DNA of 64,000 nucleotides from Citrobacter sp. FP75 (GTDB lineage Bacteria; Pseudomonadota; Gammaproteobacteria; Enterobacterales; Enterobacteriaceae), in contig NZ_JAFDOE010000003.1 in assembly GCF_018342065.1 (NCBI RefSeq), positions 434,001 to 498,000 of the forward strand. Reading direction: 5' to 3'. Below the pieces are notes generated by a model, which worked only from the letters and a program-made list of their open reading frames with translations, ran no database searches and was not told where the DNA came from. This document shows positions 1 through 8,152 of the stretch, piece by piece; position 1 is the first letter of the stretch, and each line of letters opens with the position of its first letter. The position numbers and the translations under genes were made by a program.

Positions 1-1
1 C

Positions 2-1165
2 GGAAAACCGATGTATCGCACATCAACCGGTCTGGCGCTGAAGAAAACCAAGCTGGAACTGGATAAAGCGGTAGACGAAGCGACGCCGTACCAGCCTGCG
101 GGTAAAGGACAGGCTGCGGCGACAGAAGGTAAGAAAGAGAGCGCAGGCGCGTACCGTCACCTGCTGACCGGCGTGTCGTACATGTTGCCGATGGTGGTTG
201 CCGGTGGTCTGTGTATTGCACTGTCTTTTGCGTTTGGTATTAAAGCGTTTGAAGAGCCGGGTACGCTGGCTGCGGCGTTGATGCAGATTGGCGGCGGCTC
301 GGCGTTCGCGCTGATGGTGCCGGTTCTGGCCGGTTACATTGCGTTTTCCATTGCCGACCGTCCCGGCCTGACGCCAGGCCTTATCGGCGGTATGCTGGCA
401 GTGAGTACCGGTTCTGGCTTTATTGGCGGGATTATTGCCGGTTTCCTTGCGGGCTATGTGGCGAAGCTTATCAGCACCAAACTGAAGTTGCCGCAGAGTA
501 TGGAAGCGCTGAAGCCGATCCTGATCATTCCGCTGCTCTCAAGCCTGGTGGTTGGCCTGGCCATGATCTACCTGATTGGCAAACCGGTTGCCGGCATTCT
601 GGAAAGTCTGACCCACTGGCTGCAAACCATGGGGACGGCGAACGCGGTACTGCTCGGCGCGATTCTTGGCGGCATGATGTGTACCGACATGGGCGGTCCG
701 GTGAACAAAGCGGCGTATGCGTTCGGCGTGGGCCTGCTCAGTACGCAGACGTATGCACCGATGGCGGCCATTATGGCGGCGGGGATGGTGCCACCGCTGG
801 CGCTGGGTCTGGCAACGCTGGTGGCGCGTCGTAAATTCGACAACGCGCAGCGTGAAGGGGGCAAAGCGGCTCTGGTGCTGGGCCTGTGCTTCATCACCGA
901 AGGGGCGATTCCGTTCGCCGCCCGTGACCCGATGCGCGTTCTGCCATGCTGCATCGTCGGTGGTGCGCTGACAGGTGCACTCTCAATGGCGGTGGGCGCG
1001 AAGCTGATGGCACCACACGGCGGTTTGTTCGTGCTGCTGATCCCTGGCGCGATTACGCCGGTGGTGGGATATCTGCTGGCGATTATTGCCGGTACGCTGG
1101 TGGCGGGTCTGTCTTATGCCTTCCTGAAACGTCCGGAAGAGGATGCTGTTGCTAAAGCGGCATAA
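2..1165 (+). CDS. fruA: PTS fructose-specific EIIB'BC component, 3' part
   Basis: C-terminal 387 residues of the fructose phosphotransferase permease, which takes up fructose across the inner membrane as fructose-1-phosphate. The reading frame is open at the window edge, so the start and most of the EIIB domains (about 175 residues compared with the roughly 563-residue E. coli protein) lie upstream. The visible part is the tail of EIIB, a charged Ala/Lys linker, then a hydrophobic EIIC domain with many membrane spans and conserved stretches such as GGMMCTDMGGPVNKAAYAF and EGAIPFAARDP. It is the last gene of fruBKA in relatives and is followed by a strong terminator. Confidence 0.97.
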   Translation, partial: GKPMYRTSTGLALKKTKLELDKAVDEATPYQPAGKGQAAATEGKKESAGAYRHLLTGVSYMLPMVVAGGLCIALSFAFGIKAFEEPGTLAAALMQIGGGSAFALMVPVLAGYIAFSIADRPGLTPGLIGGMLAVSTGSGFIGGIIAGFLAGYVAKLISTKLKLPQSMEALKPILIIPLLSSLVVGLAMIYLIGKPVAGILESLTHWLQTMGTANAVLLGAILGGMMCTDMGGPVNKAAYAFGVGLLSTQTYAPMAAIMAAGMVPPLALGLATLVARRKFDNAQREGGKAALVLGLCFITEGAIPFAARDPMRVLPCCIVGGALTGALSMAVGAKLMAPHGGLFVLLIPGAITPVVGYLLAIIAGTLVAGLSYAFLKRPEEDAVAKAA

Positions 1166-1179
1166 TTAAATGTGGATAA

Positions 1180-1208
1180 AAGGGCAGAGATTTCTCTGCC
1201 CTTTTTTT
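1180..1208. terminator. Terminator shared by convergent fruA and dcuA-like gene
   Basis: A GGGCAGAGA/TCTCTGCCC stem with a short loop, followed by a run of seven T on the plus strand and preceded by A-rich sequence, so it can end transcripts from both sides. It sits between the fruA stop and the stop of the convergent transporter gene. Confidence 0.85.
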
Positions 1209-1233
1209 GATTGGCTACACCGTAGTTATTATC

Positions 1234-2532
1234 TCAAGCAATCATTGGCGCAATGATAAAGCCAAAGGCAACGCCAGCAATGATGCCGCCTAATCCAGGC
1301 AATATAAACGGATGGTTTAAGACATATTTGCCCACACGCGTTGTCCCCGTGGTATCGAACTCCATTGCCGCCAGTGACGTGGGATAGGTAGGCAGGACAA
1401 ACACACCGGTTACTGCCACATAGGAGGCCAAAATAGCCCATGTCGGCATGCCGAGGGCCACGGCGAGTGGGATAATCAGCGGCGTGGTTGCTCCTTGTGA
1501 ATAGAGGAGCGCGCAGGTACCAAAGAGTACCAGTGCCAGCAGCATAGGATAAGCCCGTAAGATATCCCCCGCGATATCTTTAATCTCCGCCAGGTGAGCG
1601 TCAATGAAGGTTGTGCCCAGCGTAACAATCCCCAGAATCACCGCCAGCGAACTCATGCCCGCACGAAAAGTGGATGTCAGCACAATCGAATCTGTGGAGG
1701 TTTTGCATAACACCACCATCAGACAAGCGGCAGACAGCATGCAGATAATGATGATATCCCGCGTATTCATCGGGCTACCGACGTCGAATCCGGGGCGTAG
1801 CTGAGGACAGGCGGCAAGAATAACGATGGCAACCGTCGCCAGCATAAACAGAGCGACAGAGAGTACGGCGCCAGGCGTCGTACTGTTCTGTCCTTCATAT
1901 TTACGGACCAGACCTTTTTGCAGACGTTCCAGATACACTTCATCATCCTGAAGCTCGCATCCCTGTCGTGAAGCGATAAATGCGGCGACCATTGCGGCAA
2001 CGAACGAGGCTGGCAGACATACGGCCATGACCTGAATAAAGCTGACGCCGTTTCCTTCCATGATGGTCAGCATTGCCGCCATAGCGGCACTGATTGGCGA
2101 ACCGGATATCGCGACCTGGGAGGCCACGACGGAGCCTGCGAGCGTACGGGAGGGGCGGATCCCGGACTCTTTGGCCACTTCTGCAATGACCGGTAGGGTA
2201 GAAAAAACAATAAATCCGGTCCCCGCCATAATGGTCATTGACCAGGTAATAATCGGCGCAATGATATTGATATATTTAGGGTTACGCCGCATAAAATTCC
2301 CGGCAATACGGACCAGATAGTCCATACCCCCTGCGGCTTGTAGTGTAGAGGCGGCCACGACAACCGTCATAATAATAAGAATGACGTCCACAGGAGGGGA
2401 GCCAATGGGGAGACCAAACCCCAGCGTTAGGATTGCCAGCCCCAGACCACCGCATAAGCCGATACCAATTCCGCCGAGTCGAATACCAAAGAATATTGCG
2501 CCTAATACTACGATAATTTCTAGCCAAATCAT
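1234..2532 (-). CDS. DcuA/DcuB-family C4-dicarboxylate/aspartate transporter
   Basis: Inner-membrane carrier of 432 residues, close to the usual Dcu length (about 433-446). Family hallmarks seen: an N-terminal span followed by GIRLGGIGIGLCGGLG, then RRNPKYINIIAPIITW, GSPISAAMAAM, LLYSQGATTPLI and VLPTYPTSLAAMEFDTTGTT near the C-terminus. It resembles E. coli DcuA more than DcuB. Dcu carriers exchange fumarate, malate, aspartate and succinate, mainly in anaerobic growth. It lies 77 bp downstream of the racemase gene on the same strand, so the two probably form an operon. It is absent at this place in E. coli K-12. Exact substrate is inferred; aspartate (L or D) is the favourite because of the neighbour. 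Confidence 0.9.
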   Translation of the reverse strand: MIWLEIIVVLGAIFFGIRLGGIGIGLCGGLGLAILTLGFGLPIGSPPVDVILIIMTVVVAASTLQAAGGMDYLVRIAGNFMRRNPKYINIIAPIITWSMTIMAGTGFIVFSTLPVIAEVAKESGIRPSRTLAGSVVASQVAISGSPISAAMAAMLTIMEGNGVSFIQVMAVCLPASFVAAMVAAFIASRQGCELQDDEVYLERLQKGLVRKYEGQNSTTPGAVLSVALFMLATVAIVILAACPQLRPGFDVGSPMNTRDIIIICMLSAACLMVVLCKTSTDSIVLTSTFRAGMSSLAVILGIVTLGTTFIDAHLAEIKDIAGDILRAYPMLLALVLFGTCALLYSQGATTPLIIPLAVALGMPTWAILASYVAVTGVFVLPTYPTSLAAMEFDTTGTTRVGKYVLNHPFILPGLGGIIAGVAFGFIIAPMIA

Positions 2533-2609
2533 GATGGCCTCCGCCAGACAATTATTGTCATTAAAGGTGTGTGTTTATTAGATGTGATTATTAAATTGGA
2601 TCGTGATTG

Positions 2610-3329
2610 TTATTGCGCCAGAAGATGGTGTTTACCTACTCTTTTTTCATACCATTTAATTCCGGCGCGAACTAATGAACCTGTTGAGTCAATATATTTA
2701 TCAGGTAACTGTTTGACCGCATCAGCAAGAATGACGGGGACTTCCGTACAGCCCAGGACAATGACTTCAGCGCCACGTGAGAAGAGAATTTCAGCCTGTT
2801 CATTCATCAATTCATGAGCGCGTTTAATATCACCTGCTTTTAAGCAGTAAATACTTTTCATGACTTTTTCCTGACTTGCGGTATCAGGGCTGATGCAGGA
2901 TAAGCCAAGCGACTCGATACCTTTTTGGTAGAGTCCCATGTAGAGCGTGGCGTTGGTTGCCAGCAGTCCGATACGGGATTTTCCGCAGTTCTCGACCTCA
3001 TTCATTGTGGTTTCAACGATGCTAAGCAGGTCGATATGACAGGCATCTTTTAATTCTTTAAACCAAAAATGGGCGGTATTACAAGGGATCACAATACACT
3101 CTGCACCGGCGTCTTCGAGTTTATGCAGATAGTCGCGCATCGCCGGAAGCGGGGAACGTCCATGATGCATCAGAGCGTCAGTGCGGTCGGGAATGTCAGG
3201 TATAGACGAAATAATTAACGGGATATGTTCCTGATCGCGTTGCGCTGCGGTAAACGTGACAAACTTATTAAAGAGATCAACGGTTGCCGCAGGACCCATA
3301 CCGCCAAGTACGCCAATTAAACCTTTCAC
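2610..3329 (-). CDS. Aspartate/glutamate racemase family protein
   Basis: Cytoplasmic, PLP-independent amino-acid racemase of 239 residues. The fold signature is clear: N-terminal GVLGGMGPAATVDLF, first catalytic cysteine in IPCNTAHFW (C83) and second in VLGCTEVP (C194). Both cysteines of the two-base mechanism are present, so the enzyme should be active. The family includes aspartate racemase and E. coli YgeA, a broad-specificity racemase; substrate cannot be fixed from sequence. First gene of a likely two-gene operon with the DcuA-like transporter and divergent from a LysR regulator, which suggests uptake of an amino acid (possibly D-aspartate) followed by racemisation. Confidence 0.88.
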   Translation of the reverse strand: MKGLIGVLGGMGPAATVDLFNKFVTFTAAQRDQEHIPLIISSIPDIPDRTDALMHHGRSPLPAMRDYLHKLEDAGAECIVIPCNTAHFWFKELKDACHIDLLSIVETTMNEVENCGKSRIGLLATNATLYMGLYQKGIESLGLSCISPDTASQEKVMKSIYCLKAGDIKRAHELMNEQAEILFSRGAEVIVLGCTEVPVILADAVKQLPDKYIDSTGSLVRAGIKWYEKRVGKHHLLAQ

Positions 3330-3672
3330 GATTTATACCTCAATTGACTGTTGTTAATATCTGCGAGAGTTTTATTTCTTGCGTTATTGTTTAACAGCAG
3401 ATACCACCGAAGAGAAATGCAATAATGTTTATGTTGATGCAAAACGTGCATAGCTGCGGTTTTGTTTGTATGCACAGAAAAGCAGTTTACAGCGGGAGGC
3501 GCAGCGCCCGGCGAGAAATGAGACGCAGTGACGGGGAGAGAAGCGCAAACTGTTAATGTCGAAAGTGAAGGTGTTATGCAAAAAACGAATCGTTAATTGC
3601 TAAGAGTCAATGCTCTTTGCTGATAAATTCAGGCATGATGTTTTATGCTAATCGACATATTTAAACATCGGC
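3330..3672. promoter_or_regulatory. Divergent intergenic region, racemase/LysR
   Basis: A 343-bp gap between divergently transcribed racemase and LysR genes, the usual control region for a LysR regulator and its target. It holds the dyad ATGCAAAACGTGCAT at 3437-3451, which fits the T-N11-A layout of LysR boxes, and a second TGTATGCACA stretch at 3467-3476. I see no other gene here. Promoter elements were not assigned. Confidence 0.5.
3437..3451. promoter_or_regulatory. Candidate LysR-type operator
   Basis: Perfect interrupted dyad ATGCA-AAACG-TGCAT with the T-N11-A geometry typical of LysR binding boxes, about 110 bp upstream of the racemase start and 220 bp upstream of the regulator start. 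Assignment to the adjacent HypT-like regulator is inference. Confidence 0.4.
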
Positions 3673-4593
3673 GTGACAGAAATGAAAAACATTGAGACAA
3701 AATGGTTATATGATTTCCTGACGCTGGAAGCCTGCCGGCATTTTTCCCAGGCCGCCGAGGCGCGCAATATATCCCAACCTGCATTTAGCCGGCGGATCAA
3801 GGCGCTCGAGTCAGCCGTTGGCGTGATGTTATTCGATCGTACAACTTCACCGCTACAGTTGACGGAAGAGGGGAAGTTGTTCCATTCGCAGACCCGCAGT
3901 CTTCTACAACAACTTGAATGCAATCTGGATGAGCTAAGCGGTCATAACCTGCTTGGCGTGCCGAATATAAAAATAGCCGCAGCACATTCTCTGTCGCTTA
4001 CCATGTTGCCCAGATTAGTGCATGCGATGGCAGCTTACGGTGAAGAATTCGTTTATCACGTTGAGGCGATTGATGTTGTGCAGGCGGTAAATACCCTGCG
4101 AGAAGGAAAAAGTGATTTTATTATCTCATTTCGCGACGAAGACTTGATGCAATCGCCTTTCTGCGGCCTGAAAGTGTTTGAGTCGGAACTGTATCCCGTT
4201 TGTGCTGCTGATGAGCTGGGGAACCCTTTATTTGATATCTATCAGCCACAGGTGCCGGTGCTTAACTACACCAGCGCGTCTTATATGGGACGGTTGGTTA
4301 ATCGGCATCTGGCGGAGGTTGGTGGTATTGCGGCGCGCACGTTATTGATGTCTTCGATGAGTGAATTACTGAAGAATATGGCGCTTGATGGGCATGGTAT
4401 CGCCTGGCTGCCTGCCTGGTCGATCGCTAATGAACTGCGTGCTAAGCGCCTGGTTTGCCTGGCTACGCCGGAGCTGATGGTGCCAATTCAGGCCTATATT
4501 TACCGGATGGATACCCGGTTGAATAAAACGGCCGAACAATTCTGGCGTATCTTGCATAATCATATGCCAGAAGATCTGATTTCACTCGCCTGA
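3673..4593 (+). CDS. LysR-family regulator, HypT (YjiE)-like
   Basis: DNA-binding regulator of 306 residues (GTG start; an ATG three codons in is an alternative). The N-terminal winged helix-turn-helix (about residues 10-68, [20 protein letters not shown]) is followed by a LysR substrate domain. It looks like a paralogue of E. coli HypT, sharing NIETKWLYDFLTLE, IKIAAAHSLSL, EAIDV, SYMGRL, SSMSELLK and IPIQAY. From memory, E. coli HypT senses hypochlorite by oxidation of Met123, Met206 and Met230; methionines sit at the aligned positions here (M119, M205, M229). Divergent from the racemase-transporter pair, so it probably regulates that pair. Whether it senses oxidants or a ligand is not known from sequence. 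Confidence 0.9.
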   Translation: MTEMKNIETKWLYDFLTLEACRHFSQAAEARNISQPAFSRRIKALESAVGVMLFDRTTSPLQLTEEGKLFHSQTRSLLQQLECNLDELSGHNLLGVPNIKIAAAHSLSLTMLPRLVHAMAAYGEEFVYHVEAIDVVQAVNTLREGKSDFIISFRDEDLMQSPFCGLKVFESELYPVCAADELGNPLFDIYQPQVPVLNYTSASYMGRLVNRHLAEVGGIAARTLLMSSMSELLKNMALDGHGIAWLPAWSIANELRAKRLVCLATPELMVPIQAYIYRMDTRLNKTAEQFWRILHNHMPEDLISLA

Positions 4594-4718
4594 AGCGCGC
4601 CGGTATATCCGGCGCATCTGAAAAACCTCGGCTATGGCGGAGGATACGTCCTTATCTGCTCAATTTGTGTCCTGGCTCTCAATTTTTTCCTCGCTTGCAA
4701 ACTGTATCTAAAAAAAAT

Positions 4719-4734
4719 TGTGATTCTGTTCATA
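4719..4734. promoter_or_regulatory. Candidate CRP site upstream of psuK
   Basis: TGTGATTCTGTTCATA: full left half-site TGTGA, six-base spacer, right half matching four of five bases of TCACA. About 160 bp before the psuK start. Plausible for a catabolic operon but unproven. Confidence 0.4.
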
Positions 4735-4827
4735 TCTATTCGCTTTTGATCTTGCGAATGGATTTACTTTGTCAAAAACACGCATATCATGAGCATGTGT
4801 TTAAAAACGAACATGTGCTCTAATAAC

Positions 4828-4869
4828 CTCATTTGTGGTGTTGGTTATTTTTAACGAACTCATTTGTGG
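4828..4869. repeat. Paired 11-bp direct repeat upstream of psuK
   Basis: CTCATTTGTGG occurs at 4828-4838 and again at 4859-4869, start-to-start 31 bp, about three helical turns. The second copy ends 25 bp before the GTG start. This layout suits a regulator binding on one DNA face; the regulator is unknown. Confidence 0.5.
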
Positions 4870-4893
4870 CATTTTATTGCCAGGGGGCGTGCT

Positions 4894-5835
4894 GTGCGTG
4901 AAAAGGAATACATAGTAACCATTGGTTCGGCCAATATGGATGTTGCCGGGTATTCGCATGCTTCTCTAAATTATGCGGATTCGAATCCTGGAAAGATAAA
5001 ATTCACCCCGGGTGGCGTGGGGAGAAATATTGCACATAATTTAGCGTTGCTAGGGAAAAACTCATGGCTGCTGACTGCGGTGGGTAACGACTTTTATGGA
5101 CAGTCATTACTGGCGCAGACCAATCAATCCGGCGTCTATGTTGATAAATGCCTGATTGTGCCAGGGGAAAATACATCAAGTTATTTATCGCTGCTGGATA
5201 ACACTGGCGAAATGCTGGTTGCTATTAATGATATGAGTATTACCGATCACATTTCAGCCGCGTTTTTGTCGCAACATGTCGATTTTATTCGTGATGCGAA
5301 AGTGATCGTTGCCGATTGTAATATCAGTGAAGACGCACTGGCGTGGGTGCTGGAACATGCGGGAGAGGTTCCGGTGTTTGTGGATCCGGTATCAGCATGG
5401 AAATGCGTCAAAATTCGCGAACGACTCGGCAGAATTCATACCTTAAAACCTAACCGGCTTGAAGCAGAAACGTTGAGTGGCATTGCACTCTCTGGACGTG
5501 AAGACGTCGGGAAAGTGGCCTCATGGTTTCACGAACGCGGCTTAAATCGTCTGGTGCTTAGCATGGGCGGAGACGGTGTTTATTATAGCGATATCAGCGG
5601 GAATAGCGGCTGGTCGCTGCCGATTAAAACTAACGTAATTAATGTGACGGGGGCTGGCGACGCGATGATGGCCGGTCTGGCTTCCTGCTGGGTAGACGGC
5701 ATGCCCTTTATTGATTCGGTTCGATTTGCGCAGGGTTGCTCATCAATGGCGTTGGCCTGTGAATATACCAATAACCCTGATTTATCTGTTGCGAATGTTA
5801 GCTCAATAGTGGAGAACACAGAATGTCTGAATTAA
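4894..5835 (+). CDS. psuK: Pseudouridine kinase
   Basis: PfkB-family kinase of 313 residues that phosphorylates pseudouridine to pseudouridine 5'-phosphate in the cytoplasm. Seen: N-terminal IGSANMDVAGYS, the GGVGRNIAHNLALLG motif, and the C-terminal signature NVTGAGDAMMAG with catalytic Asp at about residue 256. The GTG start is chosen because it follows AGGGGG by a proper spacing and gives the same length as E. coli PsuK; an upstream ATG would add 10 residues without such support. It overlaps psuG by 13 bp, so translation is coupled. Confidence 0.96.
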   Translation: MREKEYIVTIGSANMDVAGYSHASLNYADSNPGKIKFTPGGVGRNIAHNLALLGKNSWLLTAVGNDFYGQSLLAQTNQSGVYVDKCLIVPGENTSSYLSLLDNTGEMLVAINDMSITDHISAAFLSQHVDFIRDAKVIVADCNISEDALAWVLEHAGEVPVFVDPVSAWKCVKIRERLGRIHTLKPNRLEAETLSGIALSGREDVGKVASWFHERGLNRLVLSMGGDGVYYSDISGNSGWSLPIKTNVINVTGAGDAMMAGLASCWVDGMPFIDSVRFAQGCSSMALACEYTNNPDLSVANVSSIVENTECLN

Positions 5836-6758
5836 CTCTTTCCTCTGAATTATTACAAATATCGCCAGAAGTGCAGGAAGCATTAAACAGTAAAAAACCG
5901 ATTGTAGCACTTGAATCAACTATTATTTCTCACGGTATGCCATTCCCACAAAATGCGCAGACAGCGATTGAAGTAGAAGAAACTATTCGTAAACACGGCG
6001 CTGTGCCCGCAACTATCGCCATTATTGGCGGAGTAATGAAAGTTGGCTTGAGTAAAGAAGAAATAGAGCTGTTAGGCCGCGAAGGGCATAACGTGACGAA
6101 AGTGAGTCGTCGTGACTTACCGTTTGTGGTTGCCGCAGGAAAAAATGGTGCGACCACCGTTGCCTCTACCATGATTATTGCCGCTCTGGCGGGAATTAAA
6201 GTATTTGCGACCGGTGGTATTGGCGGCGTTCACCGTGGAGCTGAGCATACGTTTGATATTTCTGCTGACCTGCAGGAGCTGGCGCATACCAATGTGACGG
6301 TCATTTGTGCGGGGGCGAAATCTATTCTCGATCTCGGATTAACCACCGAATATCTGGAAACCTTTGGTGTGCCATTAATTGGTTATCAGACCACAGCGTT
6401 GCCGGCATTTTTCTGCCGTACCAGCCCGTTTGAGGTCAGTATCCGTCTGGACAGTGCGAAAGAGATTGCGCGCGCAATGGCGGTGAAGTGGCAAACCGGA
6501 CTGAACGGCGGTCTGGTTGTCGCAAACCCGATCCCTGAGCAGTTTGCGATGGCAGAAGAGAAAATAAATGCGGCAATCGATCGGGCAGTGAAAGAAGCGC
6601 AAGAGCAGGGGGTGGTAGGTAAAGAGAGTACGCCATTCCTGCTGGCTCGGGTGGCGGAACTGACCGGAGGCGACAGCCTGAAATCGAATATTCAGCTGGT
6701 GTTCAACAACGCGGTACTGGCTTGCGAGATTGCGAAGGAATATCAGCGCCTCGTCTGA
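5823..6758 (+). CDS. psuG: Pseudouridine-5'-phosphate glycosidase
   Basis: Splits the C-C glycosidic bond of pseudouridine 5'-phosphate, giving uracil and ribose 5-phosphate. 311 residues, the full family length. Residues recalled as important in the E. coli enzyme are at matching numbers: K166 (Schiff-base lysine, in CAGAKSILD), D149 (metal ligand region) and N289. Other family stretches are ESTIISHGMP and GGIGGVHRGAE. The second gene of the psu operon, overlapping psuK. Confidence 0.97.
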   Translation: MSELTLSSELLQISPEVQEALNSKKPIVALESTIISHGMPFPQNAQTAIEVEETIRKHGAVPATIAIIGGVMKVGLSKEEIELLGREGHNVTKVSRRDLPFVVAAGKNGATTVASTMIIAALAGIKVFATGGIGGVHRGAEHTFDISADLQELAHTNVTVICAGAKSILDLGLTTEYLETFGVPLIGYQTTALPAFFCRTSPFEVSIRLDSAKEIARAMAVKWQTGLNGGLVVANPIPEQFAMAEEKINAAIDRAVKEAQEQGVVGKESTPFLLARVAELTGGDSLKSNIQLVFNNAVLACEIAKEYQRLV

Positions 6759-6802
6759 CAGAATTTCTCGGGCAGAATGCGGTCGCCCGCGAATATCAAA
6801 CC

Positions 6803-6831
6803 TACCAAAACCTGGCGCTAACGCCGGGTTT
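6803..6831 (+). terminator. Hairpin between psuG and the transporter gene
   Basis: AAACCTGGCG-CTAA-CGCCGGGTTT inverted repeat followed by a short T-rich stretch. No strong U-run, so it may attenuate or protect the mRNA end rather than stop all transcription into the transporter gene. Confidence 0.5.
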
Positions 6832-6854
6832 CCTGGCATGAAGGGAATTTCATT

Positions 6855-8105
6855 ATGGATATAATGAGAAGTGTTGTGGGTATGGTGGTATTACTGGCCA
6901 TCGCGTTTCTGCTGTCAGTAAATAAAAAACGTATTAGCCTGCGCACCGTTGGGGCCGCACTGGTACTGCAAATCGCAATCGGCGGTATTATGCTGTATTT
7001 CCCGCCGGGGAAATGGCTGGTTGAGCAGGCCGCGCTCGGCGTCCACAAGGTGATGTCATATAGTGACGCGGGAAGCGCATTTATCTTTGGTTCGCTGGTA
7101 GGGCCAAAAATGGATGTGCTGTTTGACGGTGCCGGGTTTATCTTCGCCTTCCGCGTTCTTCCGGCCATCATCTTTGTCACCGCACTGATCAGTCTGCTCT
7201 ACTACATTGGCGTGATGGGGCTATTGATCCGCATCCTCGGCGGTATTTTCCAGAAAGCGCTTAACATCAGTAAGATCGAATCATTTGTCGCAGTAACAAC
7301 GATTTTCCTCGGGCAAAACGAGATCCCGGCGATCGTGAAACCGTTTATTGACCGCCTGAATCGCAATGAGCTGTTTACTGCGATTTGTAGCGGGATGGCT
7401 TCTATTGCGGGTTCGATGATGATTGGTTACGCCGGAATGGGTGTACCAATCGATTATCTGCTGGCGGCATCGTTGATGGCAATCCCAGGCGGTATTTTGT
7501 TTGCCCGTATGCTGAGTCCGGCAACGGAAGAATCCAGCGTCACCTTTGAGAACCTGTCGTTTACTGAAACGCCGCCGAAAAGCATCATTGAAGCGGCGGC
7601 CAGCGGCGCGATGACCGGGTTGAAAATCGCCGCCGGTGTGGCGACGGTGGTGATGGCATTTGTGGCGATAATCGCGCTAATTAATGGCATTATCGGCGGC
7701 GTTGGCGGTTGGTTTGGCTTTGGTCACGCCACGCTCGAAGGGATTTTTGGCTATGTATTAGCGCCTCTGGCATGGATCATGGGTGTGGACTGGAGCGATG
7801 CGACGCTGGCAGGTAGCCTGATTGGACAGAAGCTGGCGATTAACGAGTTCGTTGCCTATCTCAACTTCTCGCCGTATCTGCAAACCGGTGGGACGCTGGA
7901 TGTGAAAACTATCGCGATTATTTCGTTTGCCCTGTGCGGTTTTGCCAACTTCGGTTCCATCGGTGTGGTTGTAGGGGCATTTTCCGCCATTGCGCCACAG
8001 CGAGCGCCGGAAATCGCGCAGCTTGGGATGCGAGCGTTGGCTGCGGCAACGCTGTCCAACCTGATGAGCGCCACGATTGCCGGATTCTTTATCGGTTTAG
8101 CGTAG
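6855..8105 (+). CDS. psuT: Pseudouridine/nucleoside transporter, NupX/PsuT family
   Basis: Concentrative nucleoside transporter (CNT family) of 416 residues in the inner membrane. Strongly hydrophobic with conserved CNT stretches: GSAFIFGSLVGPKM, FLGQNEIPAIVKPFI, SGMASIAGSMMIGYAGMGVP, GQKLAINEFVAYL and CGFANFGSIGVVVGAFSAIAP. E. coli K-12 has two near-identical paralogues in this region, psuT beside psuK and nupX beside yeiI. Here a single copy stands between psuG and yeiI, so it is at the nupX position but sits in the psu operon; I give the pathway name. Uptake of pseudouridine is inferred from context. Confidence 0.9.
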   Translation: MDIMRSVVGMVVLLAIAFLLSVNKKRISLRTVGAALVLQIAIGGIMLYFPPGKWLVEQAALGVHKVMSYSDAGSAFIFGSLVGPKMDVLFDGAGFIFAFRVLPAIIFVTALISLLYYIGVMGLLIRILGGIFQKALNISKIESFVAVTTIFLGQNEIPAIVKPFIDRLNRNELFTAICSGMASIAGSMMIGYAGMGVPIDYLLAASLMAIPGGILFARMLSPATEESSVTFENLSFTETPPKSIIEAAASGAMTGLKIAAGVATVVMAFVAIIALINGIIGGVGGWFGFGHATLEGIFGYVLAPLAWIMGVDWSDATLAGSLIGQKLAINEFVAYLNFSPYLQTGGTLDVKTIAIISFALCGFANFGSIGVVVGAFSAIAPQRAPEIAQLGMRALAAATLSNLMSATIAGFFIGLA

Positions 8106-8111
8106 CCAGTG

Positions 8112-8150
8112 ATATTGCCGGATAGCGGCTGATGCTTTATCCGGCAATAT
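8112..8150. terminator. REP-like hairpin between convergent psuT and yeiI
   Basis: Perfect 13-bp arms (ATATTGCCGGATA at 8112-8124 and its complement at 8138-8150) around a 13-base loop. The GCCGGAT/ATCCGGC core is typical of enterobacterial REP palindromes. It separates the ends of two convergent genes and probably serves as a transcription or mRNA-decay boundary. Confidence 0.75.
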
Positions 8151-8152
8151 AT

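Larger units (their letters stand above)
4594..4893. promoter_or_regulatory. psuK upstream region
   Basis: 300-bp gap before the pseudouridine operon. It starts with a GC-rich inverted repeat (GCGCCGGTATATCCGGCGC around 4598-4616) that could terminate the LysR transcript. It also contains a CRP-like site at 4719-4734 (TGTGA-N6-TCATA) and two copies of the 11-mer CTCATTTGTGG at 4828-4838 and 4859-4869, 31 bp apart. A GC-poor stretch covers 4680-4860. Confidence 0.5.

Noticed and set aside
6375-6839. 154-codon minus-strand frame across the end of psuG
   Set aside because: Antisense to psuG, no ribosome site or family similarity.
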